From assembly GCF_004117935.1 (NCBI RefSeq), contig NZ_SDOY01000087.1, positions 1 to 52,449 of the forward strand: a stretch of DNA of 52,449 nucleotides, written 5' to 3'. Both the position numbers and the translations under genes were made by a program. Under the pieces are notes generated by a model. That model was not told the DNA's origin. It did no database searches and saw only the letters and a program-made list of their open reading frames with translations. Below, piece by piece: positions 30,145-39,571 of this stretch. Position 1 is the stretch's first letter. The number at the start of each line of letters is the position of its first letter. The DNA is from Streptomyces roseicoloratus (GTDB lineage: Bacteria; Actinomycetota; Actinomycetes; Streptomycetales; Streptomycetaceae).

Positions 30145-31010
30145 GCGTGCTCGCCGCCTCCACCACCTCCACCGGCGAGGCCGTCCAGTTCTGGGTGCTC
30201 GGCACCGTCGCCGTCATCGGCGCGCTGTGCACCATCCTGCTGAGGAAGGCCGTCCACTCGGCGCTCTGCCTCGCCGGCACCATGATCATCCTCGCGGTGT
30301 TCTACCTCGCCAACGGCGCGTACTTCCTGGGCGTCGTCCAGATCGTCGTCTACACCGGCGCGATCATGATGCTCTTCCTGTTCGTCGTCATGCTCGTCGG
30401 CGTCACCGCCGCCGACTCGGTGAAGGAAACCATCAAGGGCCAGCGCTGGTGGGCCGCCGCCTGCGCGCTCGGCTTCGGCATCCTGCTCGCCGGCGGCATC
30501 GGCAACGCCTCGCTGACCGAGTTCGACGGCCTGGGCACCGCGAACGCGGCGTACGGCGGAAACGTCGAGGGCATCGCCGCCCTCGTCTTCACCAAGTACG
30601 TCTTCGCCTTCGAGATCACCGGCGCCCTGCTCATCACCGCGGCCGTCGGCGCGATGGTCCTCACCCACCGCGAGCGCACCGAACGCGCCCGCACCCAGCG
30701 CGAGCTGGCCGAGCAGCGCGTACGGGAAGGCACGCACCTGCCGCCGCTCCCCGCGCCCGGCGTCTACGCCCGGCACAACGCCGTGGACATCGCCGGCCTG
30801 CTGCCCGACGGCACGCCGGCCGACCTGACCGTGATCTCGACCCTGCGCAAGCGCGGCCAGATCCGGGACGTGTCCGGCGAGGCGCTGGCCGACCTCAAGG
30901 CCCTCGAACAGCGCTCCGAGGAGCGCCTGGGCCGGGACCGGGAAGACGTCCGCGACATCCGGGACCAGGTCCCGGACCGCGACCGGGACGAGGAGGAGGC
31001 CTCGCGATGA
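30141..31010 (+). CDS. nuoJ: NADH-quinone oxidoreductase subunit J
   Basis: NuoJ (289 residues) is the ND6-like membrane subunit with five predicted helices, including the conserved [17 protein letters not shown]. After the helices there is a long charged cytoplasmic tail of about 110 residues ending in a run of Asp, Arg and Glu, much longer than the E. coli subunit (184 residues). Overlaps of 4 bp with nuoI and nuoK support coupling. Confidence 0.94.
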   Translation: MSVLAASTTSTGEAVQFWVLGTVAVIGALCTILLRKAVHSALCLAGTMIILAVFYLANGAYFLGVVQIVVYTGAIMMLFLFVVMLVGVTAADSVKETIKGQRWWAAACALGFGILLAGGIGNASLTEFDGLGTANAAYGGNVEGIAALVFTKYVFAFEITGALLITAAVGAMVLTHRERTERARTQRELAEQRVREGTHLPPLPAPGVYARHNAVDIAGLLPDGTPADLTVISTLRKRGQIRDVSGEALADLKALEQRSEERLGRDREDVRDIRDQVPDRDRDEEEASR

Positions 31011-31306
31011 ACCCCGTCAACTACCTGTACCTCGCCGCGCTGCTGTTCACCATCGGCGCGACCGGGGTGCTCATCCGGCGGAACGCGATCGTGCTCTTCA
31101 TGTGCGTCGAGCTGATGCTCAACGCCTGCAACCTCGCGTTCGTCGCCTTCTCCCGCATGCACGGCAACCTCGACGGCCAGGTCATCGCCTTCTTCACGAT
31201 GGTCGTGGCCGCCGCGGAGGTCGTCGTCGGACTCGCGATCATCGTGTCCGTCTTCCGTGCCCGCCACTCGGCCTCGGTCGACGACGCCAGCCTGATGAAG
31301 CTGTGA
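31007..31306 (+). CDS. nuoK: NADH-quinone oxidoreductase subunit K
   Basis: NuoK (99 residues) is the ND4L-like subunit with three transmembrane helices. The two conserved membrane Glu residues used in proton transfer are in [12 protein letters not shown] and [12 protein letters not shown]. Length is typical. Its ATG overlaps the nuoJ stop, and nuoL follows after 10 bp. Confidence 0.96.
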   Translation: MNPVNYLYLAALLFTIGATGVLIRRNAIVLFMCVELMLNACNLAFVAFSRMHGNLDGQVIAFFTMVVAAAEVVVGLAIIVSVFRARHSASVDDASLMKL

Positions 31307-31316
31307 GGGGCTGACC

Positions 31317-33260
31317 GTGGACAACCTCATTGCGCTGCTCGTCGCGGCGCCCCTGCTCGGAGCGGCCGTCCTGCTGACCGGCGGCCGGCGGCTCGACAAG
31401 GCCGGGCACTGGCTCGGCACCCTGCTCGCGGCCGTCTCCTTCGTGATCGGCCTGGTCCTGTTCGCCGACATGCTCGGGAAGAGCGCCGACGACCGGACGC
31501 TGCACCAGACGCTGTACACCTGGATCCCGGTCGAGGGCTTCCAGGCGGACATCGCCTTCCAGCTCGACCAGCTGTCGATGACCTTCGTGCTGCTGATCAC
31601 CGGCGTCGGCACGCTCATCCACGTGTACTCGATCGGGTACATGGAGCACGACGAGCGCCGCCGCCGCTTCTTCGGCTACCTCAACCTGTTCGTCGCGGCG
31701 ATGCTGCTGCTCGTCCTCGCCGACAACTACCTGCTGCTGTACTTCGGCTGGGAGGGCGTCGGCCTCGCCTCGTACCTCCTCATCGGCTTCTGGCAGCACA
31801 AGCCCAGCGCGGCCACCGCCGCCAAGAAGGCCTTCCTGGTCAACCGGGTCGGCGACATGGGCCTGTCCATCGCGATCATGCTGATGTTCACCACCTTCGG
31901 CACCTTCGCCTTCGGGCCGGTCCTGGACGCCGCGGCCGGCGGGGACGCGAGCGAGGGCAAGCTCACCGCCGTCGCGCTGATGCTGCTCCTCGCGGCCTGC
32001 GGCAAGTCCGCCCAGGTGCCGCTGCAGTCCTGGCTCGGCGACGCCATGGAGGGCCCGACCCCGGTCTCCGCCCTCATCCACGCCGCCACCATGGTGACGG
32101 CCGGCGTCTATCTGATCGTCCGCTCCGCCGACATCTTCAACGCCGCCCCGGACGCCCAGCTCGTCGTCACCGTCGTCGGCGCTGTCACGCTCCTCTTCGG
32201 TGCGATCGTCGGTTGCGCGAAGGACGACATCAAGAAGGCGCTCGCCGGCTCGACGATGTCGCAGATCGGCTACATGGTCCTGGCGGCCGGCCTCGGCCCC
32301 ATCGGCTACGCCTTCGCGATCATGCACCTGGTGACCCACGGCTTCTTCAAGGCCGGGCTCTTCCTCGGCGCCGGTTCGGTCATGCACGGCATGAACGACG
32401 AGGTCGACATGCGCAAGTACGGCGGCCTGCGGAAGTACATGCCGGTCACCTTCGTGACCTTCGGCCTGGGCTACCTCGCCATCATCGGCTTCCCCGGCCT
32501 GTCCGGCTTCTTCTCCAAGGACAAGATCATCGAGGCGGCCTTCGCCAAGGGCGGCACCGAGGGCTGGATCCTCGGCGCCTGCGCCCTCCTCGGCGCGGCC
32601 ATCACCGCGTACTACATGACCCGCGTGATGATCATGACCTTCTTCGGCGAGAAGCGCTGGCAGCCCGCGCCCGACCCGGACAAGGCGGCGAGCGTCGAAC
32701 CCGGCGCCGACGCCCACCCGGGCGAGCTGCCCCACCCGCACGAGTCCCCGAAGTCCATGACCCTCCCGATGATCCTGCTGGCCGTCGGATCGGTCGGCGC
32801 CGGCGCCTTCTTCGAGTACGCCGGATTCGTCGAGTGGCTGGAGCCGGTCACCGGCTTCGAGCACGGACACTCGCCGCTCAGCGCGGCGGCCGTCACCACC
32901 GCCACCGTCGTCGTCATGCTCCTCGGCGTCGGCGTCGCCTACCTCCAGTACGGGCGCCGCCCCGTGCCGGCGGTCGCCCCGCGCGGCTCGCTGCTCACCC
33001 GGGCCGCCCGCCGCGACCTGCTCCAGGACGACTTCAACCACGTCGTCTTCGTCCGCGGCGGCACCCACCTGACCCGCTCCCTCGTCTACGTCGACCACAG
33101 CCTCGTCGACGGGGTGGTCAACGGCACCGCGGCCTCGGTCGGCGGGCTCTCCGGCCGGCTGCGCAAGCTCCAGAACGGCTACGCCCGGTCGTACGCGGTC
33201 TCCATGTTCGGAGGTACGGCGGTGCTCATCGCCGCGACCCTGCTGATGAGGGCGGTGTAA
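31317..33260 (+). CDS. nuoL: NADH-quinone oxidoreductase subunit L (proton pump)
   Basis: NuoL (647 residues) is the distal antiporter-like proton-pumping subunit. Typical motifs include the Glu in [18 protein letters not shown], the TM7-8 region [19 protein letters not shown] and the Lys-containing [21 protein letters not shown] His/Pro-rich loop (about residues 455-480) and the long C-terminal lateral helix region follow. GTG 31317 has GAGGGG upstream; nuoM begins 5 bp after the stop. Confidence 0.97.
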   Translation: MDNLIALLVAAPLLGAAVLLTGGRRLDKAGHWLGTLLAAVSFVIGLVLFADMLGKSADDRTLHQTLYTWIPVEGFQADIAFQLDQLSMTFVLLITGVGTLIHVYSIGYMEHDERRRRFFGYLNLFVAAMLLLVLADNYLLLYFGWEGVGLASYLLIGFWQHKPSAATAAKKAFLVNRVGDMGLSIAIMLMFTTFGTFAFGPVLDAAAGGDASEGKLTAVALMLLLAACGKSAQVPLQSWLGDAMEGPTPVSALIHAATMVTAGVYLIVRSADIFNAAPDAQLVVTVVGAVTLLFGAIVGCAKDDIKKALAGSTMSQIGYMVLAAGLGPIGYAFAIMHLVTHGFFKAGLFLGAGSVMHGMNDEVDMRKYGGLRKYMPVTFVTFGLGYLAIIGFPGLSGFFSKDKIIEAAFAKGGTEGWILGACALLGAAITAYYMTRVMIMTFFGEKRWQPAPDPDKAASVEPGADAHPGELPHPHESPKSMTLPMILLAVGSVGAGAFFEYAGFVEWLEPVTGFEHGHSPLSAAAVTTATVVVMLLGVGVAYLQYGRRPVPAVAPRGSLLTRAARRDLLQDDFNHVVFVRGGTHLTRSLVYVDHSLVDGVVNGTAASVGGLSGRLRKLQNGYARSYAVSMFGGTAVLIAATLLMRAV

Positions 33261-33265
33261 CTGTC

Positions 33266-34837
33266 ATGTCCTTCCCGCTCCTTACGGTGACGGCGGCCGT
33301 GCCCGCGGTGGGCGCCGTGCTCACCGCGGCCGTGCCCGCCGCCCGGCGCACCGCCGCCAAATGGCTGGCGCTGCTCGTCTCGCTCGCCACACTGGTGCTC
33401 GCCGCTGTCGTCTTCGCACGGTTCGAGCCCGGCGGCGACCGCTACCAGCTCACCGAGTCCCACGCCTGGATCAAGGACTTCGGCGTCCGCTACGAACTCG
33501 GCGTCGACGGCATCGGGGTGGCGCTCATCGGGCTCACCGCCCTGCTCATCCCGTTCATCGTCCTGGCCGGCTGGCACGACGCCGACCCCCTGGAGACGCA
33601 GTCCAAGAGGTGGCGCCCCACCCAGGGCTTCTTCGCCCTGATCCTCATGGTCGAGGCCATGGTGATCCTCTCCTTCGAGGCCACCGACGTCTTCCTCTTC
33701 TACATCCTGTTCGAAGCCATGCTCATCCCGATGTACTTCCTCATCGGCGGCTTCGGCGACCGCGCGCACAGCGGCACCGACGAGAACGCGGCGGCCCAGC
33801 GCTCGTACGCGGCGGTCAAGTTCCTGCTCTACAACCTGGCCGGCGGCCTGATCATGCTCGCCGCCGTCATCGGGCTCTACGTCGTCGCCGGCAACTTCTC
33901 GCTCACCGAGATCGCCGAGGCGCGGGCCAACGGACAGCTGGACATGGCGACCAGCACCGAACGCTGGCTGTTCCTCGGCTTCTTCTTCGCCTTCGCGGTG
34001 AAGGCCCCGCTGTGGCCGCTGCACACCTGGCTGCCCAACGCGATGGGGGAGGCCACCGCCCCGGTCGCCGTCCTCATCACCGCCGTCGTCGACAAGGTCG
34101 GCACCTTCGCGATGCTCCGCTTCTGCCTCGGCCTCTTCCCCGAGGCCAGCAAGTGGGCCACCCCCGCGATCATCGTCCTCGCGCTGATCAGCATCGTCTA
34201 CGGCGCGCTGCTCGCCGTCGGGCAGCGCGACATCAAGCGCCTGGTGGCGTACGCGTCGATCTCCCACTTCGGCTTCATCATCATGGGCATCTTCGCGATG
34301 ACCAGCCAGGGCCAGTCGGGCGCCACGCTCTACATGGTCAACCACGGCATCTCGACCGCCGCGCTCATGCTGGTCGCCGGCTTCCTGATCTCCCGGCGCG
34401 GCTCGCGGCTCATCGCCGACTACGGCGGCGTGCAGAAGGCCGCGCCGGTGCTCGCCGGCACCTTCCTCATCGGCGGCCTCGCCACCCTGTCACTGCCCGG
34501 ACTCGCCCCGTTCGTCAGTGAGTTCCTGGTCCTCGTCGGCACGTTCGCCCGCTACCCGGTGGCGGGGATCGTCGCCACCACCGGCATCGTCCTCGCCGCG
34601 CTCTACGTCCTCGTCCTCTACCAGCGGACGATGACCGGACCGGCGAAGGAGGAGACCCGGAACATGCCGGACCTGCGGGCCCGTGAGCTCGTGGTGGTCG
34701 CCCCGCTGATCGCGGTGCTGATCCTCCTCGGCGTCTACCCGCAGCCGCTGACGGACGTCGTCAACCCGGCGGTGCGGCACACCATGTCCGATGTCCAGCA
34801 GAAGGACCCGAGCCCCGAAGTGGAGGCGGCCAAGTGA
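33266..34837 (+). CDS. nuoM: NADH-quinone oxidoreductase subunit M (proton pump)
   Basis: NuoM (523 residues) is the ND4-like antiporter subunit. It shows the essential Glu region FYILFEAMLIPMYFLIGGFG, the TM motif PLHTWLPNAMGEATAPVAVL and the Lys/His segment QRDIKRLVAYASISHFGFII. ATG 33266 is used because in-frame upstream starts fall inside nuoL. Its stop overlaps the nuoN GTG by 4 bp. Confidence 0.97.
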   Translation: MSFPLLTVTAAVPAVGAVLTAAVPAARRTAAKWLALLVSLATLVLAAVVFARFEPGGDRYQLTESHAWIKDFGVRYELGVDGIGVALIGLTALLIPFIVLAGWHDADPLETQSKRWRPTQGFFALILMVEAMVILSFEATDVFLFYILFEAMLIPMYFLIGGFGDRAHSGTDENAAAQRSYAAVKFLLYNLAGGLIMLAAVIGLYVVAGNFSLTEIAEARANGQLDMATSTERWLFLGFFFAFAVKAPLWPLHTWLPNAMGEATAPVAVLITAVVDKVGTFAMLRFCLGLFPEASKWATPAIIVLALISIVYGALLAVGQRDIKRLVAYASISHFGFIIMGIFAMTSQGQSGATLYMVNHGISTAALMLVAGFLISRRGSRLIADYGGVQKAAPVLAGTFLIGGLATLSLPGLAPFVSEFLVLVGTFARYPVAGIVATTGIVLAALYVLVLYQRTMTGPAKEETRNMPDLRARELVVVAPLIAVLILLGVYPQPLTDVVNPAVRHTMSDVQQKDPSPEVEAAK

Positions 34838-36495
34838 GCGCCACCGCCGTCGCACCCGTCGTCCACACCCTGTGGACGACGGCCGCCGGGCCGATCGACA
34901 AGATCCCGGCACCCCACATCGAGTACACCCAGCTGTCACCCGTCCTCATCGTCGTCGGCGCGGCCGTCGTCAGCGTCCTCGTCGAAGCCTTCGTGCCGCG
35001 CAAGGCCCGCCACCACACCCAGGTGTTCCTGAGCGTCCTGGCCCTCGTCGCCGCGTTCGCCGCGGTCGTCGGCCTCGCCGCCGGAGGGTACGGCTCCACC
35101 AAGGCCCACATCGCGGCCATGGGCGCCATCGCCGTCGACGGCCCCGCCCTGTTCCTGCAGGGCGTCATCCTGCTCTCCGCCGTCCTCGCGGTGCTCACCT
35201 TCGCCGAGCGCAGGCTCGACCCGGCCGACCACGGCCACCGGGTCGACTCCTTCGCGGCCGAGGCCGCCGCCGTGCCCGGCAGCGACCAGGAGAAGGCCGC
35301 CGTCAAGGCCGGCTTCACCACGACCGAGGTCTTCCCGCTGACCCTGTTCGCGGTCGCCGGCATGCTGGTCTTCCCGGCCGCCAACGACCTCCTGACGCTG
35401 TTCATCGCCCTGGAGGTCTTCTCCCTCCCGCTCTACCTGCTGTGCGCCGTCGCCCGCCGCAAGCGGCTGATGTCGCAGGAGGCGGCGGTCAAGTACTTCC
35501 TGCTCGGCGCCTTCTCCTCGGCGTTCCTGCTCTTCGGGATCGCCCTGCTCTACGGCTACGCGGGCTCCGTCTCGTACGCCGACATCGCCCAGGTCGTCAG
35601 CGGCGACGTCCCCGCGGTCGACCCGGCGCTCGCCCAGACCATGGGCAACGACGTGCTGCTGCTCATCGGCTTCGCCATGGTCCTCATGGGGCTGCTCTTC
35701 AAGGTCGGCGCCGTCCCGTTCCACATGTGGACCCCGGACGTCTACCAGGGCGCCCCGACGCCGGTCACCGGATTCATGGCGGCCGCGACGAAGGTCGCCG
35801 CGTTCGGCGCCATGCTGCGGTTCCTGTACGTCGTGCTGCCGGGCCTCACCTGGGACTGGCGCCCGGTCATGTGGGGCGTCGCCATCGTCACCATGCTGGG
35901 CGGCGCCGTCGTCGCCATCACCCAGACCGACATCAAGCGCCTGCTCGCGTACTCGTCGATCGCCCACGCCGGCTTCATCCTGGCCGGTGTCATCGCGGCC
36001 ACGCCGACGGGCGTCTCGTCGGTGCTGTTCTACCTGGCCGCCTACTCCTTCGTGACCATCGGCGCCTTCGCCGTCGTCACGCTGGTGCGCGACGCGGGCG
36101 GCGAGGCCACGCACCTGTCCAAGTGGGCCGGACTCGGCCGCCGTTCGCCGCTGGTCGCGGCGGTCTTCGCGGTCTTCCTGCTCGCCTTCGCCGGCATCCC
36201 GCTGACCTCCGGCTTCTCCGGGAAGTTCGCGGTCTTCAAGGCGGCGGCGGACGGCGGCGCGGGCGCGCTCGTCGTCGTCGGTGTGATCTCGTCGGCGGTC
36301 GCCGCGTTCTTCTACATCCGGGTGATCGTGCTGATGTTCTTCAGCGAGCCGAAGGCGGACGGCCCCACGGTCGCCGTGCCCTCGGGCCTCACCTCGGTGG
36401 CGATCACGGCCGGCGTGGTCGTGACGCTGGCGCTCGGCTTCGCGCCGCAGTACTTCCTGGACCTGGCGAGCCAGGCGAGCGTGTTCGTGCGCTAG
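34834..36495 (+). CDS. nuoN: NADH-quinone oxidoreductase subunit N (proton pump)
   Basis: NuoN (553 residues) is the ND2-like antiporter subunit and the last gene of the operon. It contains FHMWTPDVYQGAPTPVTGFM and the Lys-containing TQTDIKRLLAYSSIAHAGFI. A polar loop with Glu and Asp near residues 125-160 interrupts the early helices. The gene starts at GTG 34834 in a 4-bp overlap with nuoM and is followed within 20 bp by a strong terminator. Confidence 0.96.
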   Translation: MSATAVAPVVHTLWTTAAGPIDKIPAPHIEYTQLSPVLIVVGAAVVSVLVEAFVPRKARHHTQVFLSVLALVAAFAAVVGLAAGGYGSTKAHIAAMGAIAVDGPALFLQGVILLSAVLAVLTFAERRLDPADHGHRVDSFAAEAAAVPGSDQEKAAVKAGFTTTEVFPLTLFAVAGMLVFPAANDLLTLFIALEVFSLPLYLLCAVARRKRLMSQEAAVKYFLLGAFSSAFLLFGIALLYGYAGSVSYADIAQVVSGDVPAVDPALAQTMGNDVLLLIGFAMVLMGLLFKVGAVPFHMWTPDVYQGAPTPVTGFMAAATKVAAFGAMLRFLYVVLPGLTWDWRPVMWGVAIVTMLGGAVVAITQTDIKRLLAYSSIAHAGFILAGVIAATPTGVSSVLFYLAAYSFVTIGAFAVVTLVRDAGGEATHLSKWAGLGRRSPLVAAVFAVFLLAFAGIPLTSGFSGKFAVFKAAADGGAGALVVVGVISSAVAAFFYIRVIVLMFFSEPKADGPTVAVPSGLTSVAITAGVVVTLALGFAPQYFLDLASQASVFVR

Positions 36496-36513
36496 CGACA
36501 CCGGACGCGCAGC

Positions 36514-36556
36514 AGAGGGGCCCGGATCCCGCCGCGAGGCGGGGCCGGGCCCCTCT
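36514..36556. terminator. Terminator after nuoN (bidirectional)
   Basis: Perfect 12-bp arms at 36514-36525 and 36545-36556 (AGAGGGGCCCGG and its complement) enclose a smaller CCCGCC/GGCGGG stem. It separates nuoN from the convergent secreted-protein gene. Confidence 0.85.
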
Positions 36557-36565
36557 CCCGTGCTC

Positions 36566-37186
36566 CTACGCCTTCGGGTGCGCGGGCTTCGTCTGGCCCG
36601 CCACCCCGTGATCGGGCTTCGCGTGGTCCGGCTTCGCGTGGCCGGGCTTCGCCCCGTCCTCCGTGCACGGGGTGCAGTGGACCCGCTGGTTGTACGGGGC
36701 GAAGACGCCCGCCGGGTTCTTCTTGAAGATCCAGGCGTGCAGCGAGTAGTGGGGTCCCACCGGCGGGAAGTCGAACGGCCCGTCGAAGCCGCGGTCGAAG
36801 AGCCGCGGCCTGGGCTGACCCGTGTTGGGCACGACCCACTCGACGGCGACGAGTTCGCGCTTGCCGGTCTTGTGGTCCGGCGCGTACAGCACGGCGGCGG
36901 GCTTCGTCGGGTCGGTGGAGCCGAGGTGTCCGGGCTTCACGTAGTGGTAGCCCATGCCGCCGAGTTCCGGATCCTCGACGCAGTCGTCGGTGCGCAGGTA
37001 GCCGTCGGCGATCGCCGCCTGCTCGGACCGGTACTTCTTGGTGGCCTCGTACGTCTTCTTCAGGTCCGGGTGCGGGAAGTCGTTGCCGACCGGTGCCTGC
37101 GCGGTGGCCGGGGCGGCCCCCAGGGCCAGCGACGTGACGGCGGCCAGCGCGAGCGCGGCCATGAGGGGGCGGGGTCGTGCGGACAT
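36566..37186 (-). CDS. Secreted hypothetical protein with His/Lys/Pro-rich tail
   Basis: I do not recognise a named family. The 206-residue product starts at ATG 37186 (GAGGAGC upstream) with a signal peptide ending ATAQA. The mature region includes GMGYHYVKPGHLG, two segments reading like a beta-sandwich (PAAVLYAPDHKTG, LVAVEWVVPNTG) and WIFKKNPAGVFAPYN. A CTPC motif lies just before a repetitive tail of HAKPDHAKPDH type. The His residues and CxxC suggest metal binding, which is an inference. It is divergent from an AraC regulator with 215 bp between. Confidence 0.75.
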   Translation of the reverse strand: MSARPRPLMAALALAAVTSLALGAAPATAQAPVGNDFPHPDLKKTYEATKKYRSEQAAIADGYLRTDDCVEDPELGGMGYHYVKPGHLGSTDPTKPAAVLYAPDHKTGKRELVAVEWVVPNTGQPRPRLFDRGFDGPFDFPPVGPHYSLHAWIFKKNPAGVFAPYNQRVHCTPCTEDGAKPGHAKPDHAKPDHGVAGQTKPAHPKA

Positions 37187-37355
37187 GTGTGTCTGCTCCT
37201 CGGAAGGGGTGGGCGCGCCCCGAGCGGGCCGCCTGACGCGGACGGGCTCTCCCCGGCGCCCGCCGTCCCCTGCAGCGTCACCCGCGAGGCGGGGAGGCCG
37301 CACGTGGGGGTGACCCATTGGGGGGCACCGTGTCATCGTGAGTAACCGCCCGGAT

Positions 37356-37367
37356 TGGTCTCGACCA
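37356..37367. promoter_or_regulatory. Candidate operator upstream of the AraC regulator
   Basis: TGGTCTCGACCA has inverted TGGTC/GACCA arms, 34 bp before the regulator start. A related element containing TGGTCGACC lies before the neighbouring dioxygenase gene at 38452-38466, which suggests a shared binding site. Confidence 0.35.
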
Positions 37368-37401
37368 GTGAGCCCGCGAGGAGAGAGAAGGAGGCCGCAC
37401 G

Positions 37402-38352
37402 ATGCGCGGCACCACCGCGTTGCCCGACAGTCCCTGCACCGCGTCCCGGCGCGGCGAACCGCCCGTGCACCGCCTGGAGGTGCGGCTGCCCGACGACGTG
37501 CCGTTCGCCGTCGGCAGCTTCGACAGCATCGGCCCGATGTCCCGGGCCGCCTTCCCGCACCGGCACACCTTCTACGAGATCGTGCACGTCACCCACGGCA
37601 CCGGCACCCACGTCGTCGACCTCGACCGCTGGGAACTCCGCCCGCCGCAGCTCGGCCTCATCCTGCCCGGCCGGCTGCACCACTGGGAGGACGTCCGCGG
37701 ACTCGACGGCTCCGTCGTCCTGTTCACCCCCGAGTTCCTCCTCGACCACCCCGGCGACCAGGACCTCCTGCGCCGCATCGGCGAACGCCCCTGGCTCCGT
37801 CTCGACCCGGCCGCGCACAGCCGCACCGGACGCCTGATCGCCGAACTGCGGGAGGAGTACGGGCACGGGGACGCCGGGTTCGCGACCGTCCTGCGCTCGC
37901 TGCTGCACGTCCTCCTCGTCCGCACCGCCCGGCTCGCCGGACCGGACCGGCCGGCCGTTCCGGCCGCGACGCCGCCCGGCCGGGACACGGCCGGTCGGCA
38001 GGTGGTCGGCCGACAGGCCGCCGTCGCCGAGGAGTTCGCCCGGCTGCTCGCCCGGACCGACCGGGACGGCGGGGCCGACGTGCCGCGCTCCGTGCGCGAC
38101 TGCGCCGAGCGGATCGGCGTCACGCCCGGCTATCTCACGGAGGCGGTACGGGCCGCCGTCGGCCGCACCCCGGCCGGCCTGCTCCGCGATGCGCGCACGA
38201 AGGAGGCCCAACGGCTGCTCGCCCGTACCGAACTGACGGTACGACAGATAGCGGCCCGGACCGGCTTCGACGACCCCGCGTACTTCTGCCGCTTCTTCCG
38301 GAGGGAAACCGGCATGAGCCCGGGCGACTTCAGGAAGCGGCGCGATATCTGA
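37402..38352 (+). CDS. AraC family transcriptional regulator
   Basis: The 316-residue protein has an N-terminal cupin-like sensor domain with FPHRHTFYEIVHVTHGTG and LILPGRLHHWED, and a C-terminal AraC double helix-turn-helix from about residue 225, ending FCRFFRRETGMSPGDFRKRR. ATG 37402 follows a near-perfect GAAGGAGG ribosome site. The gene lies 136 bp before the intradiol dioxygenase on the same strand, its most likely target. The ligand is unknown; an aromatic compound would fit the neighbour. Confidence 0.92.
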   Translation: MRGTTALPDSPCTASRRGEPPVHRLEVRLPDDVPFAVGSFDSIGPMSRAAFPHRHTFYEIVHVTHGTGTHVVDLDRWELRPPQLGLILPGRLHHWEDVRGLDGSVVLFTPEFLLDHPGDQDLLRRIGERPWLRLDPAAHSRTGRLIAELREEYGHGDAGFATVLRSLLHVLLVRTARLAGPDRPAVPAATPPGRDTAGRQVVGRQAAVAEEFARLLARTDRDGGADVPRSVRDCAERIGVTPGYLTEAVRAAVGRTPAGLLRDARTKEAQRLLARTELTVRQIAARTGFDDPAYFCRFFRRETGMSPGDFRKRRDI

Positions 38353-38454
38353 GGGAGGGCTCCGGGGACGCCCCCTGCCGGGGGCCGTCGAAAGCACCAC
38401 GACCACCGCGCTCCGTCCATCGAAGCACGCACCGCCCCGCGCCTAGGTTGCTGG

Positions 38455-38466
38455 TCGACCGGTCGA
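38455..38466. promoter_or_regulatory. Perfect 12-bp palindrome at the dioxygenase promoter
   Basis: TCGACCGGTCGA is fully self-complementary and lies just downstream of a TAGGTT hexamer (38444-38449) that could be a -10 box. It would overlap the transcription start, a normal place for an operator. Confidence 0.45.
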
Positions 38467-38488
38467 TCCCCCCACCAGAGGAGCAGGC

Positions 38489-39313
38489 ATGGACCGCGAG
38501 ACCAGTACCGGACACGTCAGCCGCAAGACCGTGCTGCGCGCCGCGCTCGCCGCCGGCATGGCGGCGCCCGTCGTCCTCATGGGCGTCCCGGCGCTCGCCC
38601 GGACGCTCACCGACGGCGCGGGCACCCCGCCGCTGACCCCCGCCTGCGACGACGGCGACGACCTGACCGTCCCGCAGATCGAAGGCCCGTACTTCAAGCC
38701 CGACTCGCCCTTCCGCACCAGCCTGTCGGAGCCGGGAACGCCGGGTGTGCGGCTCACGCTCAGCGGCTACGTCTTCGGGCGGGCCTGCAAGCCGACCTCC
38801 GGGGCGCTGCTCGACTTCTGGCAGGCCGACGTCAACGGCGCGTACGACAACACCGGATTCCGCTTCCGCGGCCACCAGTTCACGGGCACGGACGGCGCCT
38901 TCGCGCTCACCACGATCGTGCCGGGCCTGTACCCGGGCCGCACCCGGCACATCCACGTCAAGGTGCAGGCGCCGGGCCGCCCGATCCTCACCACGCAGCT
39001 GTACTTCCCGGGCGAGCCCCGCAACAACACGGACTCGATCTTCGACCCGCGGCTGCTGATGACCGTGCGGGACGCGGGCGGCGCCAAGGAGGCGGCCTTC
39101 GACTTCGTCCTCGACGTGCCGCAGGACCCGGGCCCGGGCCCGACGCCCACGCCGACCTCGACGGCCCCGGGCGGCACGTGGGCGGTCGGCACGGCCTACC
39201 GGGCCGGGGACGCCGTCACGTACGCCGGGCGGGGCTATCTGTGCCTCCAGGCCCACACGGCCCAGCCCGGCTGGGAGCCGCCCACGGTCCCGGCGCTGTG
39301 GCGGGCCACGTGA
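38489..39313 (+). CDS. Secreted intradiol ring-cleavage dioxygenase with C-terminal CBM5/12-like module
   Basis: The 274-residue enzyme should open catechol-type rings between the two hydroxyls using non-haem Fe(III). All four ligands are visible: Tyr in LDFWQADVNGAY, Tyr in VPGLYPGRT, and the two His in RHIHVKV. An N-terminal signal of SRKTVLRAALAAG type indicates export. After a Pro/Thr linker (GPTPTPTSTAPGG) comes a small module with AYRAGDAVTYAGRGYLCLQA and a terminal Trp, typical of family 5/12 carbohydrate-binding (chitin-binding type) modules. I recall a secreted fusion of this kind reported from a cellulolytic Streptomyces and tied to lignin-derived aromatics. The AraC gene upstream probably regulates it. 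Confidence 0.93.
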   Translation: MDRETSTGHVSRKTVLRAALAAGMAAPVVLMGVPALARTLTDGAGTPPLTPACDDGDDLTVPQIEGPYFKPDSPFRTSLSEPGTPGVRLTLSGYVFGRACKPTSGALLDFWQADVNGAYDNTGFRFRGHQFTGTDGAFALTTIVPGLYPGRTRHIHVKVQAPGRPILTTQLYFPGEPRNNTDSIFDPRLLMTVRDAGGAKEAAFDFVLDVPQDPGPGPTPTPTSTAPGGTWAVGTAYRAGDAVTYAGRGYLCLQAHTAQPGWEPPTVPALWRAT

Positions 39314-39571
39314 CGGACGGCGGACCGCCCGTCTGCGCGATGTGCGCCGTGCGCTGCGCGTGCGTCACGCGGGCCGCACCGCCCGCGGGCGCCGGTGGCG
39401 GCACCCGCGGGGCGCGTGGCCCCCACGGCACCCGTACCACGGGCGCCGCTCGCGCCGCGGGTGGCGGCAGCGCGCGGGGTGCCACGTGTGCCACGGGGGT
39501 CACGCGCGCCTCGCTGTTCTGGCGCCCGTGGCCCCCGTGGCGGAGGTGGGTGAGAAGGGCCGGCCGGACCC
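39314..39571. other. Very GC-rich spacer between convergent genes
   Basis: The 258-bp gap between the dioxygenase and fumarylacetoacetase genes is extremely GC-rich and full of short GTGCCAC/GTGGC-type words. A small hairpin (CCCGT-acc-ACGGG at about 39431-39443) is the best terminator candidate. No gene with normal codon use was seen. Confidence 0.4.
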
